Positions 25,222 through 33,082 of a DNA stretch of 54,348 nucleotides are shown here, piece after piece. The stretch's first letter is position 1. Each line of letters begins with the position of its first letter. A model generated the notes under the pieces. It saw nothing but the letters and a program-made list of their open reading frames with translations, searched no databases and was not told where the DNA came from. The stretch comes from Klebsiella pneumoniae. GTDB taxonomy: Bacteria > Myxococcota_A > UBA796 > SXON01. The stretch lies in assembly GCA_945861635.1 (NCBI GenBank), contig CAMAWH010000002.1:1-54348 (forward strand). Direction: 5' to 3'. The translations under genes were made by a program, and so were the position numbers.

Positions 25222-26628
25222 TCAGACAATCCGGAAATATCCGGCGAGCGTGCACCGGCGCACACGAGTGAAGTCGCGCGCCGTCGTCAGCCCTTCTCCC
25301 GTGGGGGAGGCGATCGTGAACGAGGTATACCCCTCACCGCCGAAGCCAAGACCGGCGTAGTTCGGTGCGTTTTTCACGAAGATGCTCACATTCATCATCC
25401 GGGCCATGCGGTGGAGATTGTCGAGATTCTTCGAGTACATCGACGCCGTGTGGCCGTAGCCGTGCTCCGCCCGAACCGCGAGATCGATGCCCTCGTGAAC
25501 GTCTTTCACGCGGACGACGCCCATGATCGGCATCAGCAATTCGTGTTGTACAAACGGGTGATCGAACGGCACTTCACACACGATGAGCCGAGGATCGCCC
25601 TGAAAGGGGACGTCAATCTGCTTGAGATATTCCTTGGCGCTTTTCCCGACCCACTTGGTCAGCGTGTGGTCCTTCTCCGGCGTAAGGATCAGCTTTTCGA
25701 GACGCGTGATCTGGTGGTTGCGCAGGATGACCGCACCCTGGCCACCGAGGTTTTCCATCAGCTTGTCCGCCACCTTATCGACGACGAGTACTTCCTTTTC
25801 GTCGGTGCAGATGACGTTGTTGTCGAAGCTCGCGCCCGCAATGATGCCGCGCGCCGCTTGATCCAGATCCGCCGTTTCGTCGACGACCACCGGAGGATTT
25901 CCCGGACCACCGCAAATCGCCTTCTTCTGCGCCGCCAACGCGGCCTTCACGACAGCCGGGCCGCCCGTCACCACGTTCAGGCGAATCCCAGGGAAGCGCA
26001 GCAGCTCATTGGCAGTTTCAATCGTCGGCGACGCGATGACAGTCATGATGTTGTCGGGACCGCCGACCTCCATCGACGCGCGGTTGACGAGGTCGATCAC
26101 GTAGGCGCTGACACCCTTTGCGCCGGGATGCGAATTGAACACCACCGTATTTCCGCCTGACACCATGCCGATGCCGTTGCACAGGATGGTTTCAGTCGGA
26201 TTCGTGCTCGGCGTGATGGCCGCGATAACGCCGTACGGGGCGCGCTCCACCAGGGTCAGCCCGTCATCCCCCGTCCACGCAATGGTTTCAAGGATCTCCG
26301 GACCCGGTGTGCGGTAGATGACGAGCAGGTTCTTCTTGATCTTGTCTTCGACTCGGCCCAGACCGGTTTCCTCGACCGCAAATTTCGCGAGGGAGTGCAC
26401 ATCTTCGGCCGCGCGCCGCCGCACGTTGGCGATGATCTCACGGCGCTTTTCCAGCGGCAGCGCCGAAAGCGTCTGCTGCGCTTGGCGCGCGGCACCGTAC
26501 GCATCGGAAACGGACTTGTGTACGCCGTGGCCGGATTTGGGAGGCTCGGTCTTGGCAACCGGACCTTCTCCCTTATTGATCCGCGACAGGACCTTCTCAA
26601 CGATGGACTCGATCTGGTCGCGTTCCAT
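25222..26628 (-). CDS. CoA-acylating aldehyde dehydrogenase, microcompartment type (PduP/EutE-like)
   Basis: 468 residues, signature lumen enzyme: aldehyde + CoA + NAD+ to acyl-CoA + NADH. Seen: N-terminal amphipathic helix 'DQIESIVEKVLSRI' (encapsulation peptide), a Gly/Pro/Lys linker to about residue 40, then the dehydrogenase domain with 'APYGVIAAITPSTNPTET', 'VVTGGPAVVKAAL' and the catalytic Cys274 in 'NNVICTDEKE', and the C-terminal 'GLGFGGEGYTSFTIA'. Lies between the BMC-P and BMC-T genes (3 and 22 bases), so shell and enzyme are made together. The aldehyde could be lactaldehyde or another product of the aldolase. Confidence 0.95.
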   Translation of the reverse strand: MERDQIESIVEKVLSRINKGEGPVAKTEPPKSGHGVHKSVSDAYGAARQAQQTLSALPLEKRREIIANVRRRAAEDVHSLAKFAVEETGLGRVEDKIKKNLLVIYRTPGPEILETIAWTGDDGLTLVERAPYGVIAAITPSTNPTETILCNGIGMVSGGNTVVFNSHPGAKGVSAYVIDLVNRASMEVGGPDNIMTVIASPTIETANELLRFPGIRLNVVTGGPAVVKAALAAQKKAICGGPGNPPVVVDETADLDQAARGIIAGASFDNNVICTDEKEVLVVDKVADKLMENLGGQGAVILRNHQITRLEKLILTPEKDHTLTKWVGKSAKEYLKQIDVPFQGDPRLIVCEVPFDHPFVQHELLMPIMGVVRVKDVHEGIDLAVRAEHGYGHTASMYSKNLDNLHRMARMMNVSIFVKNAPNYAGLGFGGEGYTSFTIASPTGEGLTTARDFTRVRRCTLAGYFRIV

Positions 26629-26631
26629 CGT

Positions 26632-26931
26632 CTATCCTGCCGTCGATTTGTCGTAGGCGACCTCGCCCCCGACCGCCACGGTATCGACGATCGCCATGAT
26701 CACGGCATCCACGGGGCGGCCATCGGTCGCCTTCGTTTGGCGCGCGCTCGATCCCGACGCATACAGGACAACCTCCCCCACGCCGGCTCCCATCGCATCC
26801 GCCGCGATGACGAACGCGTCTTTGCCCTTCATTGCGAGATCGACGTCCTGCACCACGTAAAGGCGCAGGCCTTCGAGCTTCTCGTCTTTCCGGGTGGCGA
26901 CGACGGTACCGACGACCTTGCCGAGCTTCAC
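26632..26931 (-). CDS. Microcompartment vertex protein, BMC-P (EutN/CcmL family)
   Basis: 99 residues, the most canonical of the three pentamers. Seen: '[19 protein letters not shown]', '[20 protein letters not shown]', '[16 protein letters not shown]' and '[11 protein letters not shown]'. Six bases separate it from the BMC-H gene upstream and three from the dehydrogenase gene downstream. Probably the main vertex cap of the shell. Confidence 0.96.
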   Translation of the reverse strand: MKLGKVVGTVVATRKDEKLEGLRLYVVQDVDLAMKGKDAFVIAADAMGAGVGEVVLYASGSSARQTKATDGRPVDAVIMAIVDTVAVGGEVAYDKSTAG

Positions 26932-26937
26932 CTTAGC

Positions 26938-27228
26938 CTACTTCGCAGCGGGCTGGCGACCGAGGGGCAGGACGGAGTCGATGTTTTCGTGCGGCCGCGG
27001 GATGACGTGCACGGCAACCAGCTCACCGACGCGCTGCGCCTGACGGGCGCCGGCTTCGGTAGCGGCCTTGACCGCGGCAACATCTCCACGAACGATGGCG
27101 GTCACGTACCCGCCGCCGATCTTTTCGTAGCCGACCAGCTCGACGCGGGCCGCCTTGAGCATCGCATCCGCAGCTTCGACCATGGCAATGAAGCCCTTGG
27201 TCTCGATCATCCCGAGCGCGTCAGACAT
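26938..27228 (-). CDS. Microcompartment hexameric shell protein, BMC-H
   Basis: 96 residues, one BMC domain: '[18 protein letters not shown]', '[13 protein letters not shown]', pore loop 'IGGGYV', '[18 protein letters not shown]' and the tail '[15 protein letters not shown]'. Only hexamer gene in the locus, so it should form most of the facets. From memory the sequence is very close to the Haliangium ochraceum hexamer (Hoch_5815), including the PRPH..LPLGR tail. 23 bases downstream of the first BMC-T gene, whose promoter probably drives the whole set. Confidence 0.97.
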   Translation of the reverse strand: MSDALGMIETKGFIAMVEAADAMLKAARVELVGYEKIGGGYVTAIVRGDVAAVKAATEAGARQAQRVGELVAVHVIPRPHENIDSVLPLGRQPAAK

Positions 27229-27251
27229 GTGGTGTACTCCTAAAAGTCAGA

Positions 27252-27869
27252 TCAGTGAGAGGACTTGATGCCTTCGATGACTGCGATGGCGGCCGCAGCG
27301 GCGGCATCGATCTCCGCCTCCGAGCCCGACATCCACAACCGGCCGAAGGCGCCATACGGTTGAAGGTTGATAAGCGACACACGAGCGGCCTTTTCAGCTT
27401 CGTTGGCCGCGAGAACGATCCACGCGGCCGGCTCGGTTTCCAGGATGAAAAGGCTTTGTCCTGGAATGAGCATCATGCCGCTGCGATTGCGATTGATGAG
27501 CTGGGCCTGGTAAGGTTCAACCGCACGAATGATCTGGTTCGACGTGACCTTCGGCGGGGTGAACTGATCCTCCCGCAAGTTGAGGAAACGAAGAATCGCA
27601 TCCCCGGCCGAGCGAACCTCACCCTTGTCGTCGTGGTGCAGCTCCAACAGGCCGAACGCGCGTTCTACCACCTGAACGGCGGGGACTGCGGCCGTGGCCT
27701 TCAGCGCCACATCGGTGACGCGGTTGATGATCATGCCGGGCGCCGTTTCGACCCAGAGCGACGCCTGACCGGCCAGCGGTAGGAAACCCTTTGCTGTTGT
27801 GCCGGTGAACGCCGCGAGCTGCGGCTGCAAGCTGTCAAGAAACACATAGCTGCGCAGCGTGACGGACAA
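27252..27869 (-). CDS. Microcompartment shell protein, tandem-domain BMC-T (first gene of locus)
   Basis: 205 residues with two BMC-like halves: ~35-97 ('[18 protein letters not shown]', '[16 protein letters not shown]') and ~137-200 ('[19 protein letters not shown]', '[15 protein letters not shown]'). The start is set at a TTG ('TTGTCC') because a GGAG lies five bases upstream and a promoter-like element lies 30-60 bases upstream; the longer frame would overlap the divergent lipoprotein gene. It is more distant from standard BMC-T proteins than the other copy, so its pore properties may differ. Heads the operon. Confidence 0.85.
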   Translation of the reverse strand: MSVTLRSYVFLDSLQPQLAAFTGTTAKGFLPLAGQASLWVETAPGMIINRVTDVALKATAAVPAVQVVERAFGLLELHHDDKGEVRSAGDAILRFLNLREDQFTPPKVTSNQIIRAVEPYQAQLINRNRSGMMLIPGQSLFILETEPAAWIVLAANEAEKAARVSLINLQPYGAFGRLWMSGSEAEIDAAAAAAIAVIEGIKSSH

Positions 27870-27901
27870 GCAAACTCCACGCCGCAGGGTGCGGCCCGCC
27901 G

Positions 27902-27931
27902 TCAATACCGCGCGAGGCCTCATGGTGTCAA
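27902..27931 (-). promoter_or_regulatory. Candidate sigma70-type promoter for the microcompartment operon
   Basis: On the minus strand a perfect TTGACA (27931-27926) is followed after 18 bases by TATTGA (27907-27902). It would place the transcript start about 25-30 bases before the TTG start of the first shell gene. Seen by eye; 18-base spacing and an imperfect -10. Confidence 0.45.
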
Positions 27932-27959
27932 CGGACGCCGATAGGATTGACGCTGCCGA

Positions 27960-27987
27960 TTGACGGGGACACCCCGGTTCCGATAGA
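27960..27987 (+). promoter_or_regulatory. Weak candidate promoter for the lipoprotein operon
   Basis: TTGACG (27960-27965), 16 bases, GATAGA (27982-27987), some 20 bases before the lipoprotein start. Divergent from the shell promoter with a gap of about 30 bases, so one regulator could serve both. Confidence 0.3.
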
Positions 27988-28008
27988 CATCCGCGCCAGA
28001 GGTTTGTG

Positions 28009-28746
28009 ATGCGCCTGCTCTCCCATGCGGTCCTTCTGCTTCTCACGGGGTGCCCTGACCCAACCACGACGACGACCGACGCCGGGGCCCCGCCTGCGGG
28101 TGGCCAGGGTGGCGACCCGAACGCAGCGGGAACGCCGGGCGCGCCGGTGAATGCGGACGGAACGGCCGTCGCTGTTCCCACGGGCCGGCCAGAAATCGTG
28201 GCATGGAAGCCCGCCGCCGGAGAAGGCGTCAAGCTCGCCGGAAAAATCACCTACGCAGGCAGCAAAGAGGGGACGCTGCGGATCGACTTCCTCAAGACCG
28301 GCGCAAACGGTGCGTTTCCCGAATTGCTCAACTCGGCGACCGTGGACAAGTTGGGAGAATGGTCGTTGGACGCACCGAAGTCCACGGGAGAGGTCGGAAT
28401 TGTCGCGTACCTCGACGCCGGCGGCGACGGGCCTTCACCGACCGATCCGGCGGGGCGCGTTCAGGGTCTCGTGAACATCGCGACGGCGGACATCAGCGGC
28501 CTGGACATCGATCTGAGCGACACGCCGAACCTGGAGGATTTCGCGCCGGGCGCGGGCGCAGGCGCCCCTCCGGCCAATCCTCCGCCGAACAACGCAGAAG
28601 GCGCGGCGACCACGCCCGGCGCGCAACCCGGGCCGGGCGTAGCGCCCGACGCGGCGGCGGTTCCGCCTGCGGACGGCGCGGTCGTAGCACCCGGCGGTGC
28701 GGTTGCACCCGGCGGCGCGGCCGTCCCCGCCGCCGACCCGAAGTAG
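28009..28746 (+). CDS. Pro/Ala-rich lipoprotein of unknown function
   Basis: 245 residues. Signal '[15 protein letters not shown]' with lipobox LTGC; RBS GAGG six bases before ATG (a GTG one codon earlier is possible). A Thr/Pro/Gly spacer follows, then a small globular part (residues ~60-180: '[19 protein letters not shown]', '[17 protein letters not shown]'), which resembles carboxypeptidase-regulatory-like or surface beta-sandwich domains. The tail is about 65 residues of Pro/Ala/Gly. Divergent from the microcompartment genes and 11 bases before the synthetase-like gene, with which it probably forms an operon. Confidence 0.75.
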   Translation: MRLLSHAVLLLLTGCPDPTTTTTDAGAPPAGGQGGDPNAAGTPGAPVNADGTAVAVPTGRPEIVAWKPAAGEGVKLAGKITYAGSKEGTLRIDFLKTGANGAFPELLNSATVDKLGEWSLDAPKSTGEVGIVAYLDAGGDGPSPTDPAGRVQGLVNIATADISGLDIDLSDTPNLEDFAPGAGAGAPPANPPPNNAEGAATTPGAQPGPGVAPDAAAVPPADGAVVAPGGAVAPGGAAVPAADPK

Positions 28747-28757
28747 CACCGACAACG

Positions 28758-30329
28758 ATGGCCGGCCTTTGCGGCTTTCTCATCGCTCAGCCTCAGGACG
28801 GCGGCGCTGATCACGCGCTCGCGTCGATGGCGCGGGCGATGGACCCGCGTGGCCCGGCAGGCCGCGTCACACGATGTCTGGACGGCGTCGCGCTGACAGC
28901 GCTCATCGACCGTGACGAACAAGGCGGTATCGCAGCGTCGGAAGGATGGACCGTCGCCATTGCAGGTGCGCTCCAGAACGCGCGCGCGCTGCGAACGGAA
29001 CTCTCCGCTCGCGATGTCCCCTGCGAAACGGAGGCAGCCATCGTTGCGCACGTCATCGGCGAGGTCGGCTTCGAGCGCGCGTTAGGCCGTTTCGAAGGTG
29101 CACTTGCACTCGCGGCGTGGGATGCAGAGCACCGCCGTCTGTGGCTCTCACGCGACGCGAGCGGCGTGCACCCGGTTTACACGGCGCCCTTCCGCGGGTC
29201 GATCGCGTTCTCGACGGACCTGGCCGCGCTCGCTCGCGTCACGTCCGCTCCGGTCGCACGCCAACAGGTGCAGGCATACCTCGTGCTCGGTCAGCTACCC
29301 CCACCGCAATCGTGGATGCCGAACGCTCGTGCCCTCGCGGCGGGAACGCTCACCCGCATCGATACCTCAGGCACGACCGAGTTGCGCTGGTATGAGGCGG
29401 GCATCAACCCGTCCGGTCGCAGCGGCAACCGCGAACGGTGGGCAAAATCGCTCGGATTCGCCATCGATCTTGCGATTCGCCGCGGGTCGGAGGGCGAGTG
29501 CGCCGCGTTGCTCGTGGACGATGATGCCAGCGTGCTCCTCGACGCGTCGCTCCCGCCGCACGTCGCGCGCCTCGGCACAGCAGAAACCCAGACGGACATC
29601 GAGGAGCTGCTCGCTGCATGGCCGTTCCCGGAGCCCGTTTCCGACGCGAGAATCGTTTCGATGTGGTGCGCCGCGCGGATGGCGTGGGCCACGGGAAAGA
29701 CTGCACTGATCCTCCCGCTCGGTGCAGAAACGATGCTTGGCGGTACCGAACGCGTGCGGCCGCTGGCCCGATTGCGAGCGCGCTTCGCCGCTGACGGGCT
29801 CGGCCATCGTCACCTCGCCGCCGCCCAGGGATTCGCCCTTCCCGCAGAGGAATTGCTCCCCGTTTGGAGCGAATTCGACGCCCTGAATGCCGCGTGCCCG
29901 GAAGCGGATGACAGCGCCGTCGCGACGTGGTTTCTTCGTCGGCTGTGGCTCCCGGAACGCAGCTATCGGGCCGCGGAATTCGCCACCGCCGCGCACGCCG
30001 TCGAGTTGCGCCTGCCCTTCGCGGATGCTGCGCTGAACCGCATCGCTACGCAAATTCCCACGGGGCTGCTTCCAGGATTGGTGTCGAAGGGTGGGCCGCG
30101 GCGCCGCGCCACGCTGCGCGATCAGCCGCCCGGCTCGGCCCTCGCCGCCTGGAGCCGCTCTTCTCCATCCCTCGACTCCCTTGCCGGAAAGCTCGCCGGT
30201 TGGATCGACGAGGACCACGTTGCGTCGCTTGTTCGCAATCACCGGGAGCGTGGTGCCGACTACACGGCGCGACTATGGGCGCTCTCGGCGCTCGCGGCGT
30301 GGCGGGCCGTGACGCCGAGCGCCGGATAG
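28758..30329 (+). CDS. Asparagine-synthetase-like protein lacking both catalytic motifs
   Basis: 523 residues with the two-domain AsnB layout. Glutaminase-like domain: 'MAGLCGFLI', 'VAIAGALQNARALRTELS', 'LGRFEGALALAAWDAEHRR', 'LSRDASGVHPVY'. Synthetase-like domain: 'TALILPLGAETMLGG', 'AVELRLPFADAALNRIA'. The N-terminal Cys that must follow Met is replaced by Ala, with a Cys only at position 5. The ATP-pyrophosphatase loop SGGxDS is replaced by 'VDDDAS'. So neither glutamine hydrolysis nor adenylation is expected by known chemistry. Start at 28758 is fixed by the family N-terminus. Flanked by a lipoprotein and a peroxiredoxin-like gene. Confidence 0.85.
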   Translation: MAGLCGFLIAQPQDGGADHALASMARAMDPRGPAGRVTRCLDGVALTALIDRDEQGGIAASEGWTVAIAGALQNARALRTELSARDVPCETEAAIVAHVIGEVGFERALGRFEGALALAAWDAEHRRLWLSRDASGVHPVYTAPFRGSIAFSTDLAALARVTSAPVARQQVQAYLVLGQLPPPQSWMPNARALAAGTLTRIDTSGTTELRWYEAGINPSGRSGNRERWAKSLGFAIDLAIRRGSEGECAALLVDDDASVLLDASLPPHVARLGTAETQTDIEELLAAWPFPEPVSDARIVSMWCAARMAWATGKTALILPLGAETMLGGTERVRPLARLRARFAADGLGHRHLAAAQGFALPAEELLPVWSEFDALNAACPEADDSAVATWFLRRLWLPERSYRAAEFATAAHAVELRLPFADAALNRIATQIPTGLLPGLVSKGGPRRRATLRDQPPGSALAAWSRSSPSLDSLAGKLAGWIDEDHVASLVRNHRERGADYTARLWALSALAAWRAVTPSAG

Positions 30330-30349
30330 CAGGCGCGCCGGAGTCCACG

Positions 30350-30880
30350 ATGTCCCTGCGTTCTGCCCTTCGCGCCTTGCCGACGCCCGTCCGCGAAGGC
30401 TTGCAGTCGCGTTTCTACCCGTCGCTCCTTGCGGAAGGCGAAACCGCCCCGGAGTGGCATTTGCAGAGCTGGGATGACTCGTGGCATCGGCAGGGAAAAC
30501 ACTGGTCGGTCATGGTGTTTTACATTGACGACGCGGGGGAGCCGGACCGGGCGCAACTCTCCGCGTTTCAGGCGCATGCCGCCGACTTCCTCCGGCTGAA
30601 CGTCAAGGTGTTTGGTATTCAGCCTGCGGAAGCGCCCAGTCACAAGTCGCTCGCTTCCGATCTCGGGTTGTCGTTTCCGCTGCTGACCGACCGCGGCGGT
30701 TCGGTGGCACGTCAATTCAAAACATGCCTGCAACTTCCGATGTTTCCGATGTCGCTGCGCGCGGTCTATCTAGTCAATCCCGAACGCAAGATTCGCCTCT
30801 CGAATCGCGGGAGTCCGAGCGTCGAGGCGATCATTCGGTCGGTGGAGGCCCTTCAGCGGGCGACAAAGGGGGGGATGTAG
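30350..30880 (+). CDS. Peroxiredoxin/AhpC-TSA-fold protein without peroxidatic Cys
   Basis: 176 residues. Fold markers: 'SVMVFYIDDAGEPD', 'LNVKVFGIQPAEAPSHKSL', 'LASDLGLSFPLLTDRGGS', 'RAVYLVNPERKIRL'. In peroxiredoxins the segment after the first strand is T-P-x-C; here it reads 'DAGEPDRAQ', with no Cys. The only Cys is in 'FKTCLQLP', at a different place. Either a non-peroxidase thioredoxin-fold protein or one with an unusual thiol. It begins 20 bases after the synthetase-like gene and ends inside the convergent GYF_2-like gene (50-base overlap). Confidence 0.82.
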   Translation: MSLRSALRALPTPVREGLQSRFYPSLLAEGETAPEWHLQSWDDSWHRQGKHWSVMVFYIDDAGEPDRAQLSAFQAHAADFLRLNVKVFGIQPAEAPSHKSLASDLGLSFPLLTDRGGSVARQFKTCLQLPMFPMSLRAVYLVNPERKIRLSNRGSPSVEAIIRSVEALQRATKGGM

Positions 30881-31952
30881 ACAGGGACTCAAGATACTGC
30901 GCCAGCGTAATGCGGCCGCGCGTGAATTCCTCTGCACGCGCGGCGTCGAGCGCCTTCAAACGGGCGGAATCTCCGCCCGGCACGCGAACGTCGAACACGG
31001 GAATTTCGCAGACGAGTGCTTGTTTGTAGCGCCCGACCGCAAGGGCGATGGCGCCAAGCGCCAGCTCAAGGTGGGCGGACGTCGCGAGGCGCACGTGAAT
31101 TTCAGCCACCGCCGGCTCGTTCTGCCTCCGACCGCGCCAACGAGTCACGTTGACGTCCACGCGCTCTGCCGTGACGCCGAGCTGCTGCAACTCGAGAGTG
31201 AGGGCATCCGAAAACTGGTCGGCGGTGTGGATTGTCCGCGGATCACCAAGGGTGACACTGCGGAGTTGCCTCTCCAACGCCGTGAACGGATCACTCGCCA
31301 CTTTCGGCATGGAGCGCGTGACAGGCGCGCGCGCAAAGGGCGGTGGCGTTGCGATGATCTCCACGTACATCCAGCCGAAAAAAACGATGATTCCGCCGAT
31401 TCCAAGCATCGGAATTAATCGTGAGAGTCGAACGAGAGGAATGCCGGGCGGCCCCGGCAACGTCGCGCTGCCCGACCGCTCCGGCGCTTGCGACGGACGC
31501 TGCATGCGGGGGAAGGAAATGACGTTGGCGCCGGCCTCGAAATCGGGCGAGCGTAACTCCCGATCCGCGCCGTGCGGCGGCGCCACCACCGGCGGCGCGT
31601 CACGGTCGCGAGCGAAATCTGCGGCCGGCGCCCGTGTGCGCGAATGAACCACAATCGGACGCGCCATGGGCGTCAGCGCGTCGACCGGAAGCTCCGCTGG
31701 CTCAGAATCGCGGGCGGTATAGCTCCGGACGACGGCCTCGGCGTCCACAGCGTCGACATCCCCCCAGGCCGACCAGGGGTCTTCCTTTGGACGCGGCGGA
31801 TCCTCCGGAAGCTGGGCCAGGGGAATCCAGCCGCCTTCCCACCACGCCTCATCCGTGGGCGTGATCTGGCCCTCGTCCACCATGCGCTTGAGCGCGTCCT
31901 GATCGGGCGCGTAGAGCTCGACCTCCCCGCGCCGGATGCGGTAACCGGCCAT
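30831..31952 (-). CDS. GYF_2-like domain membrane protein
   Basis: 373 residues. N-terminal GYF_2/DUF4339-like domain (residues 1-50): 'MAGYRIRRGEVELYAPD', 'MVDEGQITPTDEAWWEGGWIPLAQL', a protein-interaction module. A disordered Pro/Arg/Asp region follows to ~180, one membrane helix ('LIPMLGIGGIIVFFGWMYVE'), and a C-terminal soluble part (~225-373) of unknown fold. Start at the Met before 'AGYRIRR'; the six codons before it are possible but less likely. Myxococcota carry many such proteins. Topology suggests the N-terminal domain is cytoplasmic. Confidence 0.72.
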   Translation of the reverse strand: MAGYRIRRGEVELYAPDQDALKRMVDEGQITPTDEAWWEGGWIPLAQLPEDPPRPKEDPWSAWGDVDAVDAEAVVRSYTARDSEPAELPVDALTPMARPIVVHSRTRAPAADFARDRDAPPVVAPPHGADRELRSPDFEAGANVISFPRMQRPSQAPERSGSATLPGPPGIPLVRLSRLIPMLGIGGIIVFFGWMYVEIIATPPPFARAPVTRSMPKVASDPFTALERQLRSVTLGDPRTIHTADQFSDALTLELQQLGVTAERVDVNVTRWRGRRQNEPAVAEIHVRLATSAHLELALGAIALAVGRYKQALVCEIPVFDVRVPGGDSARLKALDAARAEEFTRGRITLAQYLESLSTSPPLSPAEGPPPTE

Positions 31953-32058
31953 GCCACCATCCTGCGTCACCGGGCCGACTTCGTCAACTTTGTCGAGGTC
32001 AAGGCCTTGCCCAAGGCCGATTCATCCAGTAAAGCGGGGTCAAAAGGAGTGGAGCACC

Positions 32059-33075
32059 ATGCGCAGCGGGCCGGAGCTGGTTCGAGCCAGCAATCCGTAC
32101 GCAAAGGAAGTGCCGGCCACGACGTGGCGGCTGCTTTTGACGACCCTCGCGTTCTACCTGACGGCGTTCGGAGTCGTGCTGGCGGTGCCGAACCTGCTGG
32201 TTCGCGGCGCCGTTTCGGTCCTGCTCGGCCTGCTGATGATCCGCTTGTTCATTTTCTACCACGACCACCTCCACGGCGCGCTCCTCAACGGGACGCGTGT
32301 CGGCAGCATGCTCATGCGCGGATTCGGTTGGTGGATCATGGCGGGGGCTTCCGTGTGGCGGCAAACGCACGACTATCATCATAAGAACACGGCAAAAATG
32401 GTGGGGGCATCCATCGGAAGCTATCCGATCGTCACCGTCGATATGTGGCGAAACATCACGCCCGCGCAGCGAAGCATGTACAAAGCCGCGCGCCACCCGC
32501 TCACGATCGTCTTCGGCTACCTGACGGTTTTCATTCTCGGCATGTGCATATCGGCGTTCAAAAGGGCACCGCGGCAGCATGTCGATGGGCTCATTGCCCT
32601 CGGCGTGCACTTCGGCGCCATCGCTCTGGTCGGATGGACGGTCGGCTGGCAGGCCGCTGTTTTTTCAATCATCCTCCCGCAGTTCATGGCTTGCGCGCTG
32701 GGAAGTTACCTGTTCTACGCCCAGCACAACTTCCCGGGGATGCAGATTCGCGGCCGTCAGGATTGGGAATACACCTTTGCCGCGCTCCGGTCGAGTTCCA
32801 TGTTCGACATGGGCCCGGTCATGCACTGGTTCACCGGCAACATTGGCTATCACCACGTGCATCACCTGAACCACCGCATTCCGTTCTATCGCCTCCCAGA
32901 GGCGATGGCGGGCATCCCAGAACTTCAGGATCCTTGTCGTACAAGCTGGCGGCCCGCGGACGTTTTGGCCGCGCTTCGGCTCAAGGTGTGGGACCCTGCC
33001 CAAGGAAAGATGATCAGCTATGAGGAAGCCGACGGCGGCCCGATGCACGACGGCGGTCTCGTCACCGCAAAATAG
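32059..33075 (+). CDS. Membrane fatty acid desaturase
   Basis: 338 residues, inner-membrane di-iron desaturase. Three histidine boxes: HDHLH at 68-72, HDYHH at 104-108 and HHVHH at 265-269, plus His223 in 'AQHN'; four to six hydrophobic helices ('LLLTTLAFYLTAFGVVLAV', 'LIALGVHFGAIALVGW'). Start after AAGGAG and GGAG. It could act on acyl lipids or carotenoid-like substrates; the spacing fits fatty acyl desaturases. Seven bases before the dehydrogenase gene, so co-transcribed with it. Divergent from the GYF_2-like gene across a 106-base gap. Confidence 0.93.
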   Translation: MRSGPELVRASNPYAKEVPATTWRLLLTTLAFYLTAFGVVLAVPNLLVRGAVSVLLGLLMIRLFIFYHDHLHGALLNGTRVGSMLMRGFGWWIMAGASVWRQTHDYHHKNTAKMVGASIGSYPIVTVDMWRNITPAQRSMYKAARHPLTIVFGYLTVFILGMCISAFKRAPRQHVDGLIALGVHFGAIALVGWTVGWQAAVFSIILPQFMACALGSYLFYAQHNFPGMQIRGRQDWEYTFAALRSSSMFDMGPVMHWFTGNIGYHHVHHLNHRIPFYRLPEAMAGIPELQDPCRTSWRPADVLAALRLKVWDPAQGKMISYEEADGGPMHDGGLVTAK

Positions 33076-33082
33076 GGGATTC

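Noticed and set aside
30350..30880. Selenocysteine peroxiredoxin with hidden UGA
   Set aside because: The missing-Cys segment has no in-frame TGA; the residue is simply changed.
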